Shown here: positions 8,856 to 20,225 of the stretch, one piece after another
Position numbering within the stretch: position 1 is the stretch's first letter
Layout of the letters: each line of letters starts with the position of its first letter
Origin: Geobacteraceae bacterium
GTDB taxonomy: Bacteria; Desulfobacterota; Desulfuromonadia; Geobacterales; Geobacteraceae
Assembly (NCBI GenBank): GCA_024281055.1
Contig: JAMXLF010000006.1
Coordinates: 57,151-121,150, forward strand
Direction of reading: 5' to 3'
DNA length: 64,000 nucleotides
Translations under genes and position numbers: made by a program
Notes under the pieces: generated by a model
Told to the model about the DNA's origin: nothing
What the model saw: only the letters and a program-made list of their open reading frames with translations
Database searches by the model: none

Positions 8856-9875
8856 ATGAATACACGTTTTCTCGATGCCTGCTGGGGAAAGCCCGTTGAC
8901 CGGACCCCGGTGTGGCTCATGCGCCAGGCCGGCCGCTATCTCCCCGACTACATGCGGGTGCGCTCGAAGTGCACTTTTCTGGAGCTCTGCAAGACCCCGG
9001 AGCTCGCCGCCGAGGTGACCATTCAACCGGTGGACATCCTAGGGGTGGACGCCGCCATCCTCTTCTCCGACATCCTCACCCCGGTGGAGCCGATGGGGAT
9101 GAAGCTCGACTTCACCCCGGGGCCGGTCTTCGAGCACCCGATCCGCACCATGGCCGACGTGGAGGCGCTCCGCATTCCCGATCCTGAGAAGGACGTCCCC
9201 TATGTCCTCGATGCTATCAAGATCCTCCGCCGCGAGCTGGAGCACAAGGTGCCCCTCATCGGCTTCGGCGGCGCCCCCTTTACCCTTGCCTGTTACATGG
9301 TTGAGGGGAAAGGGTCCAAGGACTGGGCCACCATCAAGCGGATGATGTACGCCGCCCCCGATGTCTACGCCGCCCTGATGGAGAAGGTGACCATGATGGA
9401 CATGGAGTACCTGAACGCCCAGATCAAGGCGGGCGCCCAGGCGATCCAGGTCTTCGACACCTGGGGCGGGGTCCTGTCGCCTTCCGACTACGAGAAGTAC
9501 GTCCTCCCCTACACCACCAAGCTCATCAACGGCCTCAACCGCGAGAACACCCCGGTCATCCACTTCGTCAAGGGGGCCGGCACCATGCTCGACACCGTCA
9601 AGAAGGCCGGCGGCAACGTCATGGGGCTTGACTGGCACATAAATCTGGGCAAGGCCCGCGACGTGCTGGGCGACATGGCGGTCCAGGGGAACCTGGATCC
9701 CACCGTCCTCTTTGCCCCCAAGGATGTCATCGAGGCGGAGGTGAAGCGGGTTCTCGACGAGAACGCCGGCAGGCCGGGACACATCTTCAACCTGGGGCAC
9801 GGGATACTTCCCACGGTGCCGCCGGAGAACGCGATTCACATGGTCGAGTGCGTGCACCGGTTGTCGCAGAAGTAG
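8856..9875 (+). CDS. hemE: uroporphyrinogen decarboxylase
   Basis: HemE removes four acetate carboxyl groups from uroporphyrinogen III to give coproporphyrinogen III. The 339-residue length is normal. The N-terminal substrate-binding motif PVWLMRQAGRYLPDY, the IGFGGAPFTLACYM stretch and the C-terminal FNLGHGILPTVPPEN are all present. AAAGGAGG directly upstream supports ATG 8856. The gene ends 18 bases before a strong terminator and probably shares a transcript with the radical-SAM gene. Confidence 0.97.
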   Translation: MNTRFLDACWGKPVDRTPVWLMRQAGRYLPDYMRVRSKCTFLELCKTPELAAEVTIQPVDILGVDAAILFSDILTPVEPMGMKLDFTPGPVFEHPIRTMADVEALRIPDPEKDVPYVLDAIKILRRELEHKVPLIGFGGAPFTLACYMVEGKGSKDWATIKRMMYAAPDVYAALMEKVTMMDMEYLNAQIKAGAQAIQVFDTWGGVLSPSDYEKYVLPYTTKLINGLNRENTPVIHFVKGAGTMLDTVKKAGGNVMGLDWHINLGKARDVLGDMAVQGNLDPTVLFAPKDVIEAEVKRVLDENAGRPGHIFNLGHGILPTVPPENAIHMVECVHRLSQK

Positions 9876-9892
9876 ATTCGCTGGAAACATTA

Positions 9893-9917
9893 AGGCGGCC
9901 GAAAGGCCGCCTTTTTC
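9893..9917 (+). terminator. rho-independent terminator after hemE
   Basis: AGGCGGCC-GAAA-GGCCGCCT forms an 8-bp GC-rich stem with a tetraloop, followed by TTTTCTTT. Confidence 0.9.
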
Positions 9918-9936
9918 TTTGCGATCTGGAGGGTCC

Positions 9937-10829
9937 GTGGAATTCTATAAACAGGTGATGGAAGAGCAACCACCCAGCGGAGTCCTGTATCATTACACAA
10001 CTCAGTCTGGCATTCTGGGGATCTTGTCAAACAAAGAGATTTGGGCAAGCAAGATTTACTACCTGAATGATAGCAAAGAGTACGAGCATGCTAATGATTT
10101 GGTAATTACATTTCTAAGATTTCAGAACAAACACATGATGAATACAGGCAACTAACTTTAAGGACCATACTTGATGCTATCAAATTCAGCAGAGGCATGA
10201 ACCTATGTGTTTGTTCTTTTTCCAGTGAACCTGACTCGCTTGACCAATGGAGGGCTTACTGTGGTGGAGGTGCAGGTTTTGCAGTGGGATTTCAATACTC
10301 AAAGCTTGCCGAGCTTGCAAAAAGGCATGATTTTGTGATTGGTAAATGCGTATACAAAGAAGAAGACCAACTCAGGTTGGTAACGGAACTTGTTGAAGAG
10401 CTAGTTGCTTACTACGATAAGCTTCCAGCACGAAAAACTGAAAACATTAAATCTGAGTTCAGAGGCGAAGTTGTTAGCAGGTTTAATAAATATGCTCCTC
10501 TTATTAAAGACTACCATTTCTCTTCGGAAAAGGAATGGCGACTTATCTCTACTGTGAAAATGTATAGTGACGAAAAGTTTGGATTTCGGGAAGGGACCTC
10601 AATGCTGATCCCTTACTTTAAGTTCCCGTTAGTTTTACAGGAAGATGATGCTATTGAGTTAGAAGAGGTGGTAGTTGGTCCCTGTCCAAATTCGGAGCTG
10701 GCATCACAAGCGATAATGGGTTTGCTTATTTCCAACAAATGTAAACCGACCAAAAACCAACTAAGAGGCATAGGTGCTCCCACCTCTCCTGATGTGCGTA
10801 CAAGCAAGATTCCTTTTCGGAATTGGTGA
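9937..10829 (+). pseudogene. DUF2971-family protein broken by a frameshift
   Basis: Two adjacent frames together make one DUF2971-like protein. The 5' part starts at GTG 9937 behind GGAGG (9928-9932) and carries LYHYTTQSGILGIL and IYYLNDSKEY, ending at a stop at 10153-10155. The 3' part, in another frame and open from at least 10101, carries CVCSFSSEPDSLDQWRAYC and later HFSSEKEWRL. A single-base indel near 10105-10130 would restore about 297 residues. The gene is clearly more AT-rich than its neighbours, which suggests transfer. The family has no assigned function. A sequencing error is the main alternative to true decay. Confidence 0.8.
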
Positions 10830-10910
10830 AGGCACACACAAACAATTGAGGGCCTCGGTAAGCATACAGTGGGAATTCAACAAGATAGGTAACCATTCCA
10901 CCTGATGAAA

Positions 10911-10935
10911 GGCAGCGAAACCCGTTGCCTTTTTT
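10911..10935 (+). terminator. terminator downstream of the DUF2971 remnant
   Basis: GGCAGCG-AAACC-CGTTGCC (one G-T pair) is followed by six T. It is one of four GGCAGCG-stem hairpins in this 3-kb stretch. Confidence 0.75.
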
Positions 10936-10970
10936 GTTGGTTTCGCCTGATGAAGCGGAAAAGTAATATA

Positions 10971-10989
10971 CGCTTCAAAATTTGAAGCG
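10971..10989. repeat. perfect palindrome upstream of the Fic remnant
   Basis: CGCTTCAAAATTTGAAGCG has 9-bp arms around one central A. It ends 14 bases before the ATG at 11004, a position suited to an operator for the decayed gene. Confidence 0.6.
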
Positions 10990-11003
10990 AATAAGACGCC
11001 TAA

Positions 11004-11196
11004 ATGTTTCATTACCTCTGGCAACATAAGAACTGGACCGAATTTCGTTGGGACGCAAACTCCCTTCTGGCCCGCTGGGCGAGTGCCGGCTACGGCAGGG
11101 TCGGCTGCTGGAGAAGGTGCGGGGGCTGGGGTTCGAGTTGGAGACCGAAACTGTGGCCGATGCGGCTTGTGTGCCGGATCGGGCTTCCAAGCAAGA
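11004..11196 (+). pseudogene. remnant of a Fic-family protein N-terminus (DUF4172-like)
   Basis: From ATG 11004 the frame reads MFHYLWQHKNWTEFRWDANS, the start of the DUF4172 domain that precedes Fic AMP-transferase domains. The match continues in a second frame from about 11064 as GECRLRQGRLLEKVRGLGFE. So at least one frameshift is present, and everything after about 60 residues, including the catalytic Fic motif, is missing. A terminator follows directly. Identification rests on the two short matching stretches. Confidence 0.65.
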
Positions 11197-11202
11197 TTTT
11201 AG

Positions 11203-11226
11203 GCAGCGGCAATCGCTGCTTTTTTT
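11203..11226 (+). terminator. terminator upstream of brnT
   Basis: GCAGCG-GCAAT-CGCTGC is followed by seven T. It insulates brnT from the Fic remnant. Confidence 0.8.
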
Positions 11227-11230
11227 CTGC

Positions 11231-11260
11231 TTGACTTTGTGCATACAACGTGCACAATAA
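11231..11260 (+). promoter_or_regulatory. brnTA promoter with overlapping operator-like inverted repeat
   Basis: TTGACT at 11231-11236 is a good -35 box, and an AT-rich -10 region (ACAATA) lies about 17 bases on. The inverted repeat TTGTGCA-N7-TGCACAA (11237-11257) sits between and over the boxes. BrnA-type antitoxins are known to repress their own promoter, so this is the likely BrnA or BrnT-BrnA site. Confidence 0.6.
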
Positions 11261-11264
11261 AAAC

Positions 11265-11540
11265 ATGAAATTTGAATGGGACCCGGACAAAGCGACGTCA
11301 AACCTCAAAAGGCACGGTGTTGACTTTGCTGATGCCGTCGGGGTCTTTGAGGACGAACAGGCAATAACCATCGAAGACGAAGATGCTGAAGGAGAGCAAC
11401 GTTTCATCACCATCGGCTTGGATTTCACCTTGCGAACTCTGGTGGTTATCTATGCCTGCCGACAGGCAGACACCATAAGGATCATCTCAGCCCGCAAGGC
11501 GACAAAGAAAGAGAGAGCGGCATATGAAGAAGGAATATGA
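11265..11540 (+). CDS. brnT: BrnT family toxin
   Basis: BrnT is a small RelE-fold ribonuclease toxin. This copy shows the family start MKFEWDPDKATSNLKRHGVD, the middle ITIEDEDAEGEQRFITIG and the end IRIISARKATKKERAAYE. ATG 11265 matches the usual family start. A GTG five codons earlier (11250) lies inside the operator-like repeat and is less likely. It overlaps brnA by 17 bases, toxin first, which is the normal order. Confidence 0.92.
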   Translation: MKFEWDPDKATSNLKRHGVDFADAVGVFEDEQAITIEDEDAEGEQRFITIGLDFTLRTLVVIYACRQADTIRIISARKATKKERAAYEEGI

Positions 11541-11775
11541 TTTCAGCAAAGGCAAGCGCGGCCGCGTCATCCCTCCTGAGCTTGGCAAGTCACGGATCAC
11601 AATCCGTCTCGACAACGAGATTCTCGACTGGTTTCGGGAGAAAGCCAACCAGCAAGGGGGGGGGAACTACCAGACCATGATCAACCAAGCCCTCAAGGAG
11701 TATATCCACCAGGACAAACCGATCCAGGAAATCCTCCGCCAAGTCATCCGTGAAGAGTTGAAGAACGTGGCATAG
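11524..11775 (+). CDS. brnA: BrnA family antitoxin (CopG-like)
   Basis: The 83-residue antitoxin has a ribbon-helix-helix type core (SRITIRLDNEILDWFREKA, then YQTMINQALKEYI). It has a charged N-terminus (DFSKGKRGRVIPP) and a C-terminal tail for toxin binding and dimerisation. It probably neutralises BrnT and represses the shared promoter at 11231-11260. The 17-base overlap with brnT couples their translation. Confidence 0.9.
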   Translation: MKKEYDFSKGKRGRVIPPELGKSRITIRLDNEILDWFREKANQQGGGNYQTMINQALKEYIHQDKPIQEILRQVIREELKNVA

Positions 11776-11800
11776 GCCCCCTACCCTACTCCGAGGGCCG

Positions 11801-11829
11801 AAAAAAAGCGGCCCGTCGGCCGCCTTTTC
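11801..11829. terminator. bidirectional terminator between brnA and the receiver-PilZ gene
   Basis: A7-GCGGCC-CGTC-GGCCGC-C-TTTT lies between two convergent genes and has A and T tracts on its two sides, so it can serve both. Confidence 0.8.
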
Positions 11830-11831
11830 TG

Positions 11832-12548
11832 CTACGTCCAGTTCACCCGCTCTTCCGAGTACAGAAACCTCTGGATGGCGCCGACCTCCCGGTCGCCGAT
11901 GTCGAGGAACTTCAGCCCCATCCCGGCTGGGAGGAGCGGCTGACAGCGCTGCTCCGGTCTGTTAACCCACGTGACCTCGCCGGTGCAGGTGATGGTTGCG
12001 TCATCCCCCGGGAGGGTGAAGACCATCTGGAGTGGTGTACCGATCGGCATCATGCGCTCCGCCTCGATAAAGAGCCCGCCGGTACTCAGGTTGACCATGG
12101 AGCTGTCGGCCAGATCCTGGTGCAGGATCCCGCAGCGTATGGGGAGTCGCACCTGGAAGCGTGGCGTCCCTCTCCGCTCGCTGAAGAGGAGCCGGGTGAT
12201 GATGCCAGACAACCGCTCGTACGCCAGCGGTTTCACGAGGAGGGCGTCGCAATTCACGTGCAGGCACCGCTTGATGTCATCGCTGTTGTGCACGCAGGCC
12301 ATGAGGGCGACGACCGTTGCGGGGGCGAGGTTGCCCAGTTTGACAGCCTCGCAGCACTCATCCCCCCTTTTTTTCGGCAGATTGACGTCCAGGATCGCCA
12401 GGTCAGGCTTCTCCTCCATGATACACCGGAGGGCCTCATGTCCGTCATGCACTTCCGTAACGTTGAATTTTCCCCGGTTGGAAAAGAACTCCGTGGTCAT
12501 GGGGAGGGCGTCTGCATCAACTCCCAGAAGGATTCGTTTCTTCCTCAT
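11832..12548 (-). CDS. receiver-PilZ protein
   Basis: The 238-residue protein joins a receiver domain (residues 1-125, phosphoacceptor Asp54 in LAILDVNLP, Lys in LLVKPLA) to a PilZ domain (about 128-238). PilZ binds cyclic di-GMP. The motifs RRGTPR and NLSTGGL correspond to RxxxR and D/NxSxxG. The acidic pair is GVDADA instead of VDDD, a mild departure. It likely links phosphorylation and c-di-GMP to surface behaviour such as pili or exopolysaccharide. Its partner kinase is not adjacent. Confidence 0.88.
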   Translation of the reverse strand: MRKKRILLGVDADALPMTTEFFSNRGKFNVTEVHDGHEALRCIMEEKPDLAILDVNLPKKRGDECCEAVKLGNLAPATVVALMACVHNSDDIKRCLHVNCDALLVKPLAYERLSGIITRLLFSERRGTPRFQVRLPIRCGILHQDLADSSMVNLSTGGLFIEAERMMPIGTPLQMVFTLPGDDATITCTGEVTWVNRPEQRCQPLLPAGMGLKFLDIGDREVGAIQRFLYSEERVNWT

Positions 12549-12886
12549 CCAGTAACCTCCTCTCCAGGAAAAGACCGCATAATAAAATGCCTCGCCGGCT
12601 TTGCAAATTTCGTACTGAGGAGCGGGCCGGTGCAGACCATTTCAGTCACCTGACGGGCACGAGCCGGCGAAACCACGTACGCTCCAGGCGGCGATATGGC
12701 GCTGTAGTGGTCAGAATGCCCGATGAAGCGTGAGCAAACTCCTACCTCATCAGAATAGAAAATTGGATGGCTAATGAAAAATGCAATATTTAAGCCCGTA
12801 ACAAAACAAAGAAAGGCAGCGCTATGTTCCGCTGCCTTTCTGGTCTGGCTTGATCTTGTCTTGGACAGTGCCAAGCCCGGTGGCTG
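12549..12886. other. intergenic region without a supported gene
   Basis: The right end holds the terminator hairpin of the leftward lipoprotein gene (12810-12841). The rest is upstream sequence of the leftward receiver-PilZ gene. Short ORFs here have no coding signature, and no convincing promoter boxes were found. Confidence 0.5.
12810..12841 (-). terminator. terminator of the leftward lipoprotein gene
   Basis: AGAAAGGCAGCG (12810-12821) pairs perfectly with CGCTGCCTTTCT (12830-12841). Read on the minus strand, it is followed by a T-rich tract. Confidence 0.75.
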
Positions 12887-13354
12887 CTAGTGCTCGTGGC
12901 CGCGCCCATGGCCGTGCCCGCCGCCCTCACCGCCGCCGCGATGCTCGCCTCCACCGTGGTGCCCACGCCACTCACCGTACGGGATATGCCGTTCCCGCGC
13001 ATAAATGTTCCGGTAATCGTGGGGGACGCGGAACACCGGCCGTGGGATGAAGCGCCGATCGACGAAACGCCATGGTCCATTGTAGGCCCGAGCGCGGTAC
13101 CACCGGTCGCCGCGCGGACACCACCAGTAGCCGTTATAGAAGAAGACGTCGAATTCGGCCCCCGGCACGAAATAGACCTGGCTACCAGGCACCAGGACCA
13201 CTTCCGGCGGTGCTACGGCAACGATCGGGGGAGGGCCGAGATTAATGCTGACCCCCACATTAACCCCTGCGGTCGCCTCGTTGGGGGCGCCGCAAGCAAG
13301 CAGCACCCCGAGCAGGAGAGCCGAACCGCCGACTTTGTAGTAACTATTTCGCAT
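12887..13354 (-). CDS. small exported lipoprotein with His/Gly-rich tail
   Basis: The 155-residue protein has an N-terminal signal with a lipobox-like LLAC (about residues 18-21). A Pro/Val-rich region and a Trp/Tyr-rich core follow (VYFVPGAEFDVFFYNGYWWC and WYRARAYNGPW). The tail is Gly/His-rich (GHHGGGEHRGGGEGGG) and could bind metal. Proteins of this build are frequent and uncharacterised in Geobacter. A GGAGG-like site precedes the start. The function is unknown. Confidence 0.75.
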   Translation of the reverse strand: MRNSYYKVGGSALLLGVLLACGAPNEATAGVNVGVSINLGPPPIVAVAPPEVVLVPGSQVYFVPGAEFDVFFYNGYWWCPRGDRWYRARAYNGPWRFVDRRFIPRPVFRVPHDYRNIYARERHIPYGEWRGHHGGGEHRGGGEGGGHGHGRGHEH

Positions 13355-13540
13355 AATGATCCTTCCTCCTTCGCGGCCAGTTGCCGCAAAAACCGGGCTT
13401 TTGAATATCTACCCTTTTATTTATATTACCATAAACACGCATAGGGGGGGTACCGTTGACATGGGACGTCGAAAAATTAAACCGCGTCACGAGCCTATCC
13501 GCCTTTTCCCCTCGACAAAAGACAAAACCACTAAAATGAA

Positions 13541-13740
13541 AGGCCCGCCATTGCGGCGGGCCTCTTGTTGCTGTTGCTCGGTCTCCCTTTTCAAGGGACG
13601 TGTCCGGCGTTCGTTACCGCCGGTGTCATACTACCGAATATTTTGGTTCCTGCCCGGTGGAGTCTCCTCGATTGGATTGTCCTCCTTTCTCAGACAGTCT
13701 CTCCAGATGTCTATCTGTACTTTTAATGTAGCGCAGCTAC
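13541..13740 (-). ncRNA. candidate structured small RNA, copy A
   Basis: Read leftward, this stretch begins with the palindrome GTAGCTGCGCTAC (13740-13728) and then has several hairpins (for example CCGGCG-N8-CGCCGG and TCCCTT-GAA-AAGGGA). It ends in a strong terminator, AGGCCCGCC-N5-GGCGGGCCT, followed by TTTCATTTT. It contains six GGA motifs. The same order of elements and near-identical terminator recur in copy B to the right. No clear promoter was found for A. It could instead encode a short peptide ending in EETPPGRNQNIR. Confidence 0.4.
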
Positions 13741-13758
13741 CCATGGAATTACAGTCTG

Positions 13759-13832
13759 TTGAAAAAATTTTTTTACGTGTATAATGAGTTGTTGACCACA
13801 GGAAAGGCAGCGTGTGAGCGCTGCCGTTTTTA
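13759..13832 (+). promoter_or_regulatory. promoter directly followed by a terminator (rightward)
   Basis: TTGAAA (13759-13764) and a consensus TATAAT (13780-13785) are followed about 20 bases on by GGCAGCG-TGTGAG-CGCTGCC-GTTTTT (13806-13831). Any transcript would be only about 40 nt. The 15-base spacer is short. Confidence 0.4.
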
Positions 13833-13857
13833 TTGGGTTGCAGGACCGGCCGCTCTG

Positions 13858-14036
13858 CAAATGAAAGGCCCGCCGGTTCTGGCGGGCCTTCGGATTTTCT
13901 TCTTCTGCGCACCCTGTCACCCAGGGTCAAGGCGGCAACTGGTTATGCCGCTTCGGGTACTGCCTCAGCTTTTCCTCGGAATGTCCTTCCTCGATTCCGC
14001 TTGACCTCCTTGGCAGTGGTTTCAGGTAGCTACCCT
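13858..14036 (-). ncRNA. candidate structured small RNA, copy B
   Basis: On the minus strand, TTGAAA (14069-14064) and TATACT (14048-14043) form a promoter-like pair. The inferred RNA starts near 14036 with the palindrome GGTAGCTACC. It contains a GGAAT-CGAGGAAGGAC-ATTCC hairpin with GGA in the loop and a CCCTG-GGTGA-CAGGG hairpin. It ends with AAGGCCCGCC-N6-GGCGGGCCTT and TTTCATTT. No good ORF fills it. Its layout matches copy A, about 300 bases away in the same orientation. GGA motifs in loops recall CsrA-binding RNAs, which is an inference. Confidence 0.45.
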
Positions 14037-14127
14037 GATATAAGTATACCACATCCTTCCCCTTTTCAAGTCCGCCTGCTTATGCTAGTATCCTTTCCCC
14101 CAAACGCCGGAGAATTCAGGAGGCACT

Positions 14128-16395
<2,268 letters not shown>

Positions 16396-16463
16396 CTGGA
16401 GATTGGCGCTGCGAAAGCGATTCCCCTTGCAATTAGCAGCCAACCTGCTACTACTTACGTATC

Positions 16464-16982
16464 ATGACCGAGTCGCATGGCAGAAAACGGGAGAGACACA
16501 CACCTCGGGGAAGCAGGAGAAGCACTCGGGCTTACGGCGCAGGGACACGGGTCGTGGCGCTGTTCGAAGCGGCCAAGGGGGCGGTGGTCATCCTGGCCGG
16601 GTTCGGGCTCCTGGCCCTGATCCACCGCAATGCCCAGGACGTTGTGGAAGAGATCGTCCGTCATCTTCACTTCAATCCCGCCAAGCATTTCCCCCACATC
16701 TTCCTCGATGTCGCAGCCTCGGTCACCGACGCCCGCTTGTGGGCGCTGGCCGTGACCGCCCTGGTGTACGCCGTAGTCCGCTTTGTCGAAGCCTATGGCC
16801 TCTGGCGGCAGCAGGCGTGGGCCCAATGGTTCGGCATCCTGTCCGGCGGCATCTACCTCCCCATCGAGGCGTATGAACTATTCGAGAAGGCAACAGTGGT
16901 CAGGGCGGGCATTCTCGTCGTCAACCTCCTCGTTGTCGGCTGGCTGGCATGGGTGCGCTGGCGGGCAGCGGATACTGACTGA
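16464..16982 (+). CDS. DUF2127 family membrane protein
   Basis: The 172-residue protein has a basic N-terminus followed by four hydrophobic segments (about 29-50, 85-107, 112-135 and 145-165) and motifs typical of DUF2127 (RVVALFEAAKGAVVILAGFG, RFVEAYGLWRQQAWAQWFG). The role is unknown. It follows tex with a 68-base gap and ends before a strong terminator. Confidence 0.82.
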   Translation: MTESHGRKRERHTPRGSRRSTRAYGAGTRVVALFEAAKGAVVILAGFGLLALIHRNAQDVVEEIVRHLHFNPAKHFPHIFLDVAASVTDARLWALAVTALVYAVVRFVEAYGLWRQQAWAQWFGILSGGIYLPIEAYELFEKATVVRAGILVVNLLVVGWLAWVRWRAADTD

Positions 16983-17009
16983 CTCCCTTGACAAAGCTGA
17001 CCAGGAATG

Positions 17010-17044
17010 AAAAAGGGAGCGGCCGAACGGTCGCTCCCTTTTTT
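17010..17044. terminator. terminator between the DUF2127 gene and groEL
   Basis: AAAAGGGAGCG and CGCTCCCTTTT form an 11-bp stem ending in six T. It is also flanked by A on the other side, so it can stop transcription from both directions. Confidence 0.85.
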
Positions 17045-17065
17045 GACTTTGCGGGATGAGGATTT

Positions 17066-17146
17066 TTCGTCCTGGGCAGGAAGTCGAGGGATGGGGCGGA
17101 GGCGTAGCAGCGCTACGCCGCACAACCCATCCCGAAGACTGACGAA
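17066..17146. repeat. nested imperfect palindrome downstream of groEL
   Basis: Three nested inverted repeats share one centre: TTCGTC (17066) with GACGAA (17141), GGGATGGG (17088) with CCCATCCC (17126), and the hairpin GGCGTAGC-AGC-GCTACGCC (17101-17119). It looks like a dispersed REP-type element. Confidence 0.65.
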
Positions 17147-17174
17147 CGCAGGGCGGAAAAGCGTCTTCCCGTGT

Positions 17175-19209
<2,035 letters not shown>

Positions 19210-19262
19210 CTGCTGCATCTCCTTTCTCCATGCTGGGTTGTATATAGGGATAATCAAAAAAA

Positions 19263-19289
19263 TTAGCACTCGGGACCACTGAGTGCTAA
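19263..19289. promoter_or_regulatory. CIRCE operator (HrcA site)
   Basis: TTAGCACTC-N9-GAGTGCTAA is an exact CIRCE inverted repeat 54 bases upstream of groES. HrcA binds this element and represses groESL except under heat stress. No hrcA gene lies in the window. Confidence 0.97.
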
Positions 19290-19422
19290 CAACTGGCTAA
19301 TATATAAACACGCCCTCGACAAAAATCAAGTCATTAATCGAAAAAAAATTGCTGCTTGCTGGAAAATAGCGGGTACGCGGTTAACCCGAAGGAAGGGTGG
19401 ATGAGCTGGGGCGAAAGGGGCG

Positions 19423-19692
19423 CTAGCGTTTTCTCCTGGCCATCTCCTCTTCGTAGAACTTGCGGTAGAGGATCTCCCACTCTCTGCTGCCTGGCACCTT
19501 GGCCTGGCTGTACGAGGCGAGCTTCCTGCGGACCGCCTCGTCCACCTCCTCGGCCACGGCGAAATAGGCGGCGATGCTCTCCTTGACGGTTGCGAGTGCC
19601 CGGGGCTCGTCGGGAAAATCGGCCAGATCGTCTCGCCAGAGCTTATCGACGATCTTGTGTGCGATATGGGAGATGCGGTCTTCGGAAATCAT
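19423..19692 (-). CDS. DUF507 family protein (second of a pair)
   Basis: The 89-residue protein starts MISEDRISHIAHKIVDKLW behind GAGG and ends in YRKFYEEEMARRKR. It is mostly helical and charged. DUF507 proteins are short and of unknown function. It follows a paralogue on the same strand with a gap of 33 bases, so the two probably act together. Confidence 0.8.
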   Translation of the reverse strand: MISEDRISHIAHKIVDKLWRDDLADFPDEPRALATVKESIAAYFAVAEEVDEAVRRKLASYSQAKVPGSREWEILYRKFYEEEMARRKR

Positions 19693-19725
19693 GGGAACCT
19701 CGTGCAAGGTGAATAGTGAGAAAAA

Positions 19726-20013
19726 TCAGAGGACAGTCTTCCGTTCCCTGGCGAGTTTCTCCTTGATCATCCGGAGCATCTTGTGCCGATCGATGTCGAC
19801 TGCCCCGCGGCCCATCGAGCGGAGGGTCTGCTCTAGGAGGGTTTCGGCGTCCTTCTCCAGGGAGGCTTCGGCCTGGATATCGGCTGTAATTGCATCCCTG
19901 ATGCCGGCAAGGGCCGCGCCCCGCTCCTTTTTCAGCGCGATGAGATTGGCAGCTGTCAGGTCCGCCAGGACTTTTTCGGCCAGTCGGGCAATCTGGTCTT
20001 CCTTGAGTCGCAT
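19726..20013 (-). CDS. DUF507 family protein (first of a pair)
   Basis: The 95-residue protein starts MRLKEDQIARLAEKVLADL behind a GGAG site and contains SMGRGAVDIDRHKMLRMIKE. It is a distant paralogue of the next gene, sharing the DxIxxIAxKI/VxxxL N-terminal pattern and a positively charged C-terminus. The role is unknown. Confidence 0.8.
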   Translation of the reverse strand: MRLKEDQIARLAEKVLADLTAANLIALKKERGAALAGIRDAITADIQAEASLEKDAETLLEQTLRSMGRGAVDIDRHKMLRMIKEKLARERKTVL

Positions 20014-20225
20014 CTGGTCTCCAATCGGCACCTCACCGGTGCCGCGGTCATATCGTGCCGGAAGCCTCCGGGCAGCAAGAGTGCACAGAGTGTCCTCATT
20101 GTACTGGATCGAGACAAAAAAGCAAGATGTTCCGCAGGCGGCGCATTGGCCCTTGACCTTGCGCAGGCAGCTTGGTATCTTTGGCGTATCACATGCCCGG
20201 AGAAAGCGGGATGGAGGGGGACTGC

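Noticed and set aside
9919..10155. Separate small gene for the 5' half of the DUF2971 protein
   Set aside because: Both halves match one family and the second frame is open well upstream, so one broken gene is simpler.
11050..11070. GGGACGCAAACTCCC resembling part of a cyclic di-GMP riboswitch
   Set aside because: The rest of the GEMM fold is absent and the stretch is explained as coding sequence of the Fic remnant.
13356..13784. A 142-codon plus-strand ORF in the 13.4-13.8 kb gap
   Set aside because: It runs through a terminator hairpin, has no ribosome site and no domain; the structured RNA reading fits better.
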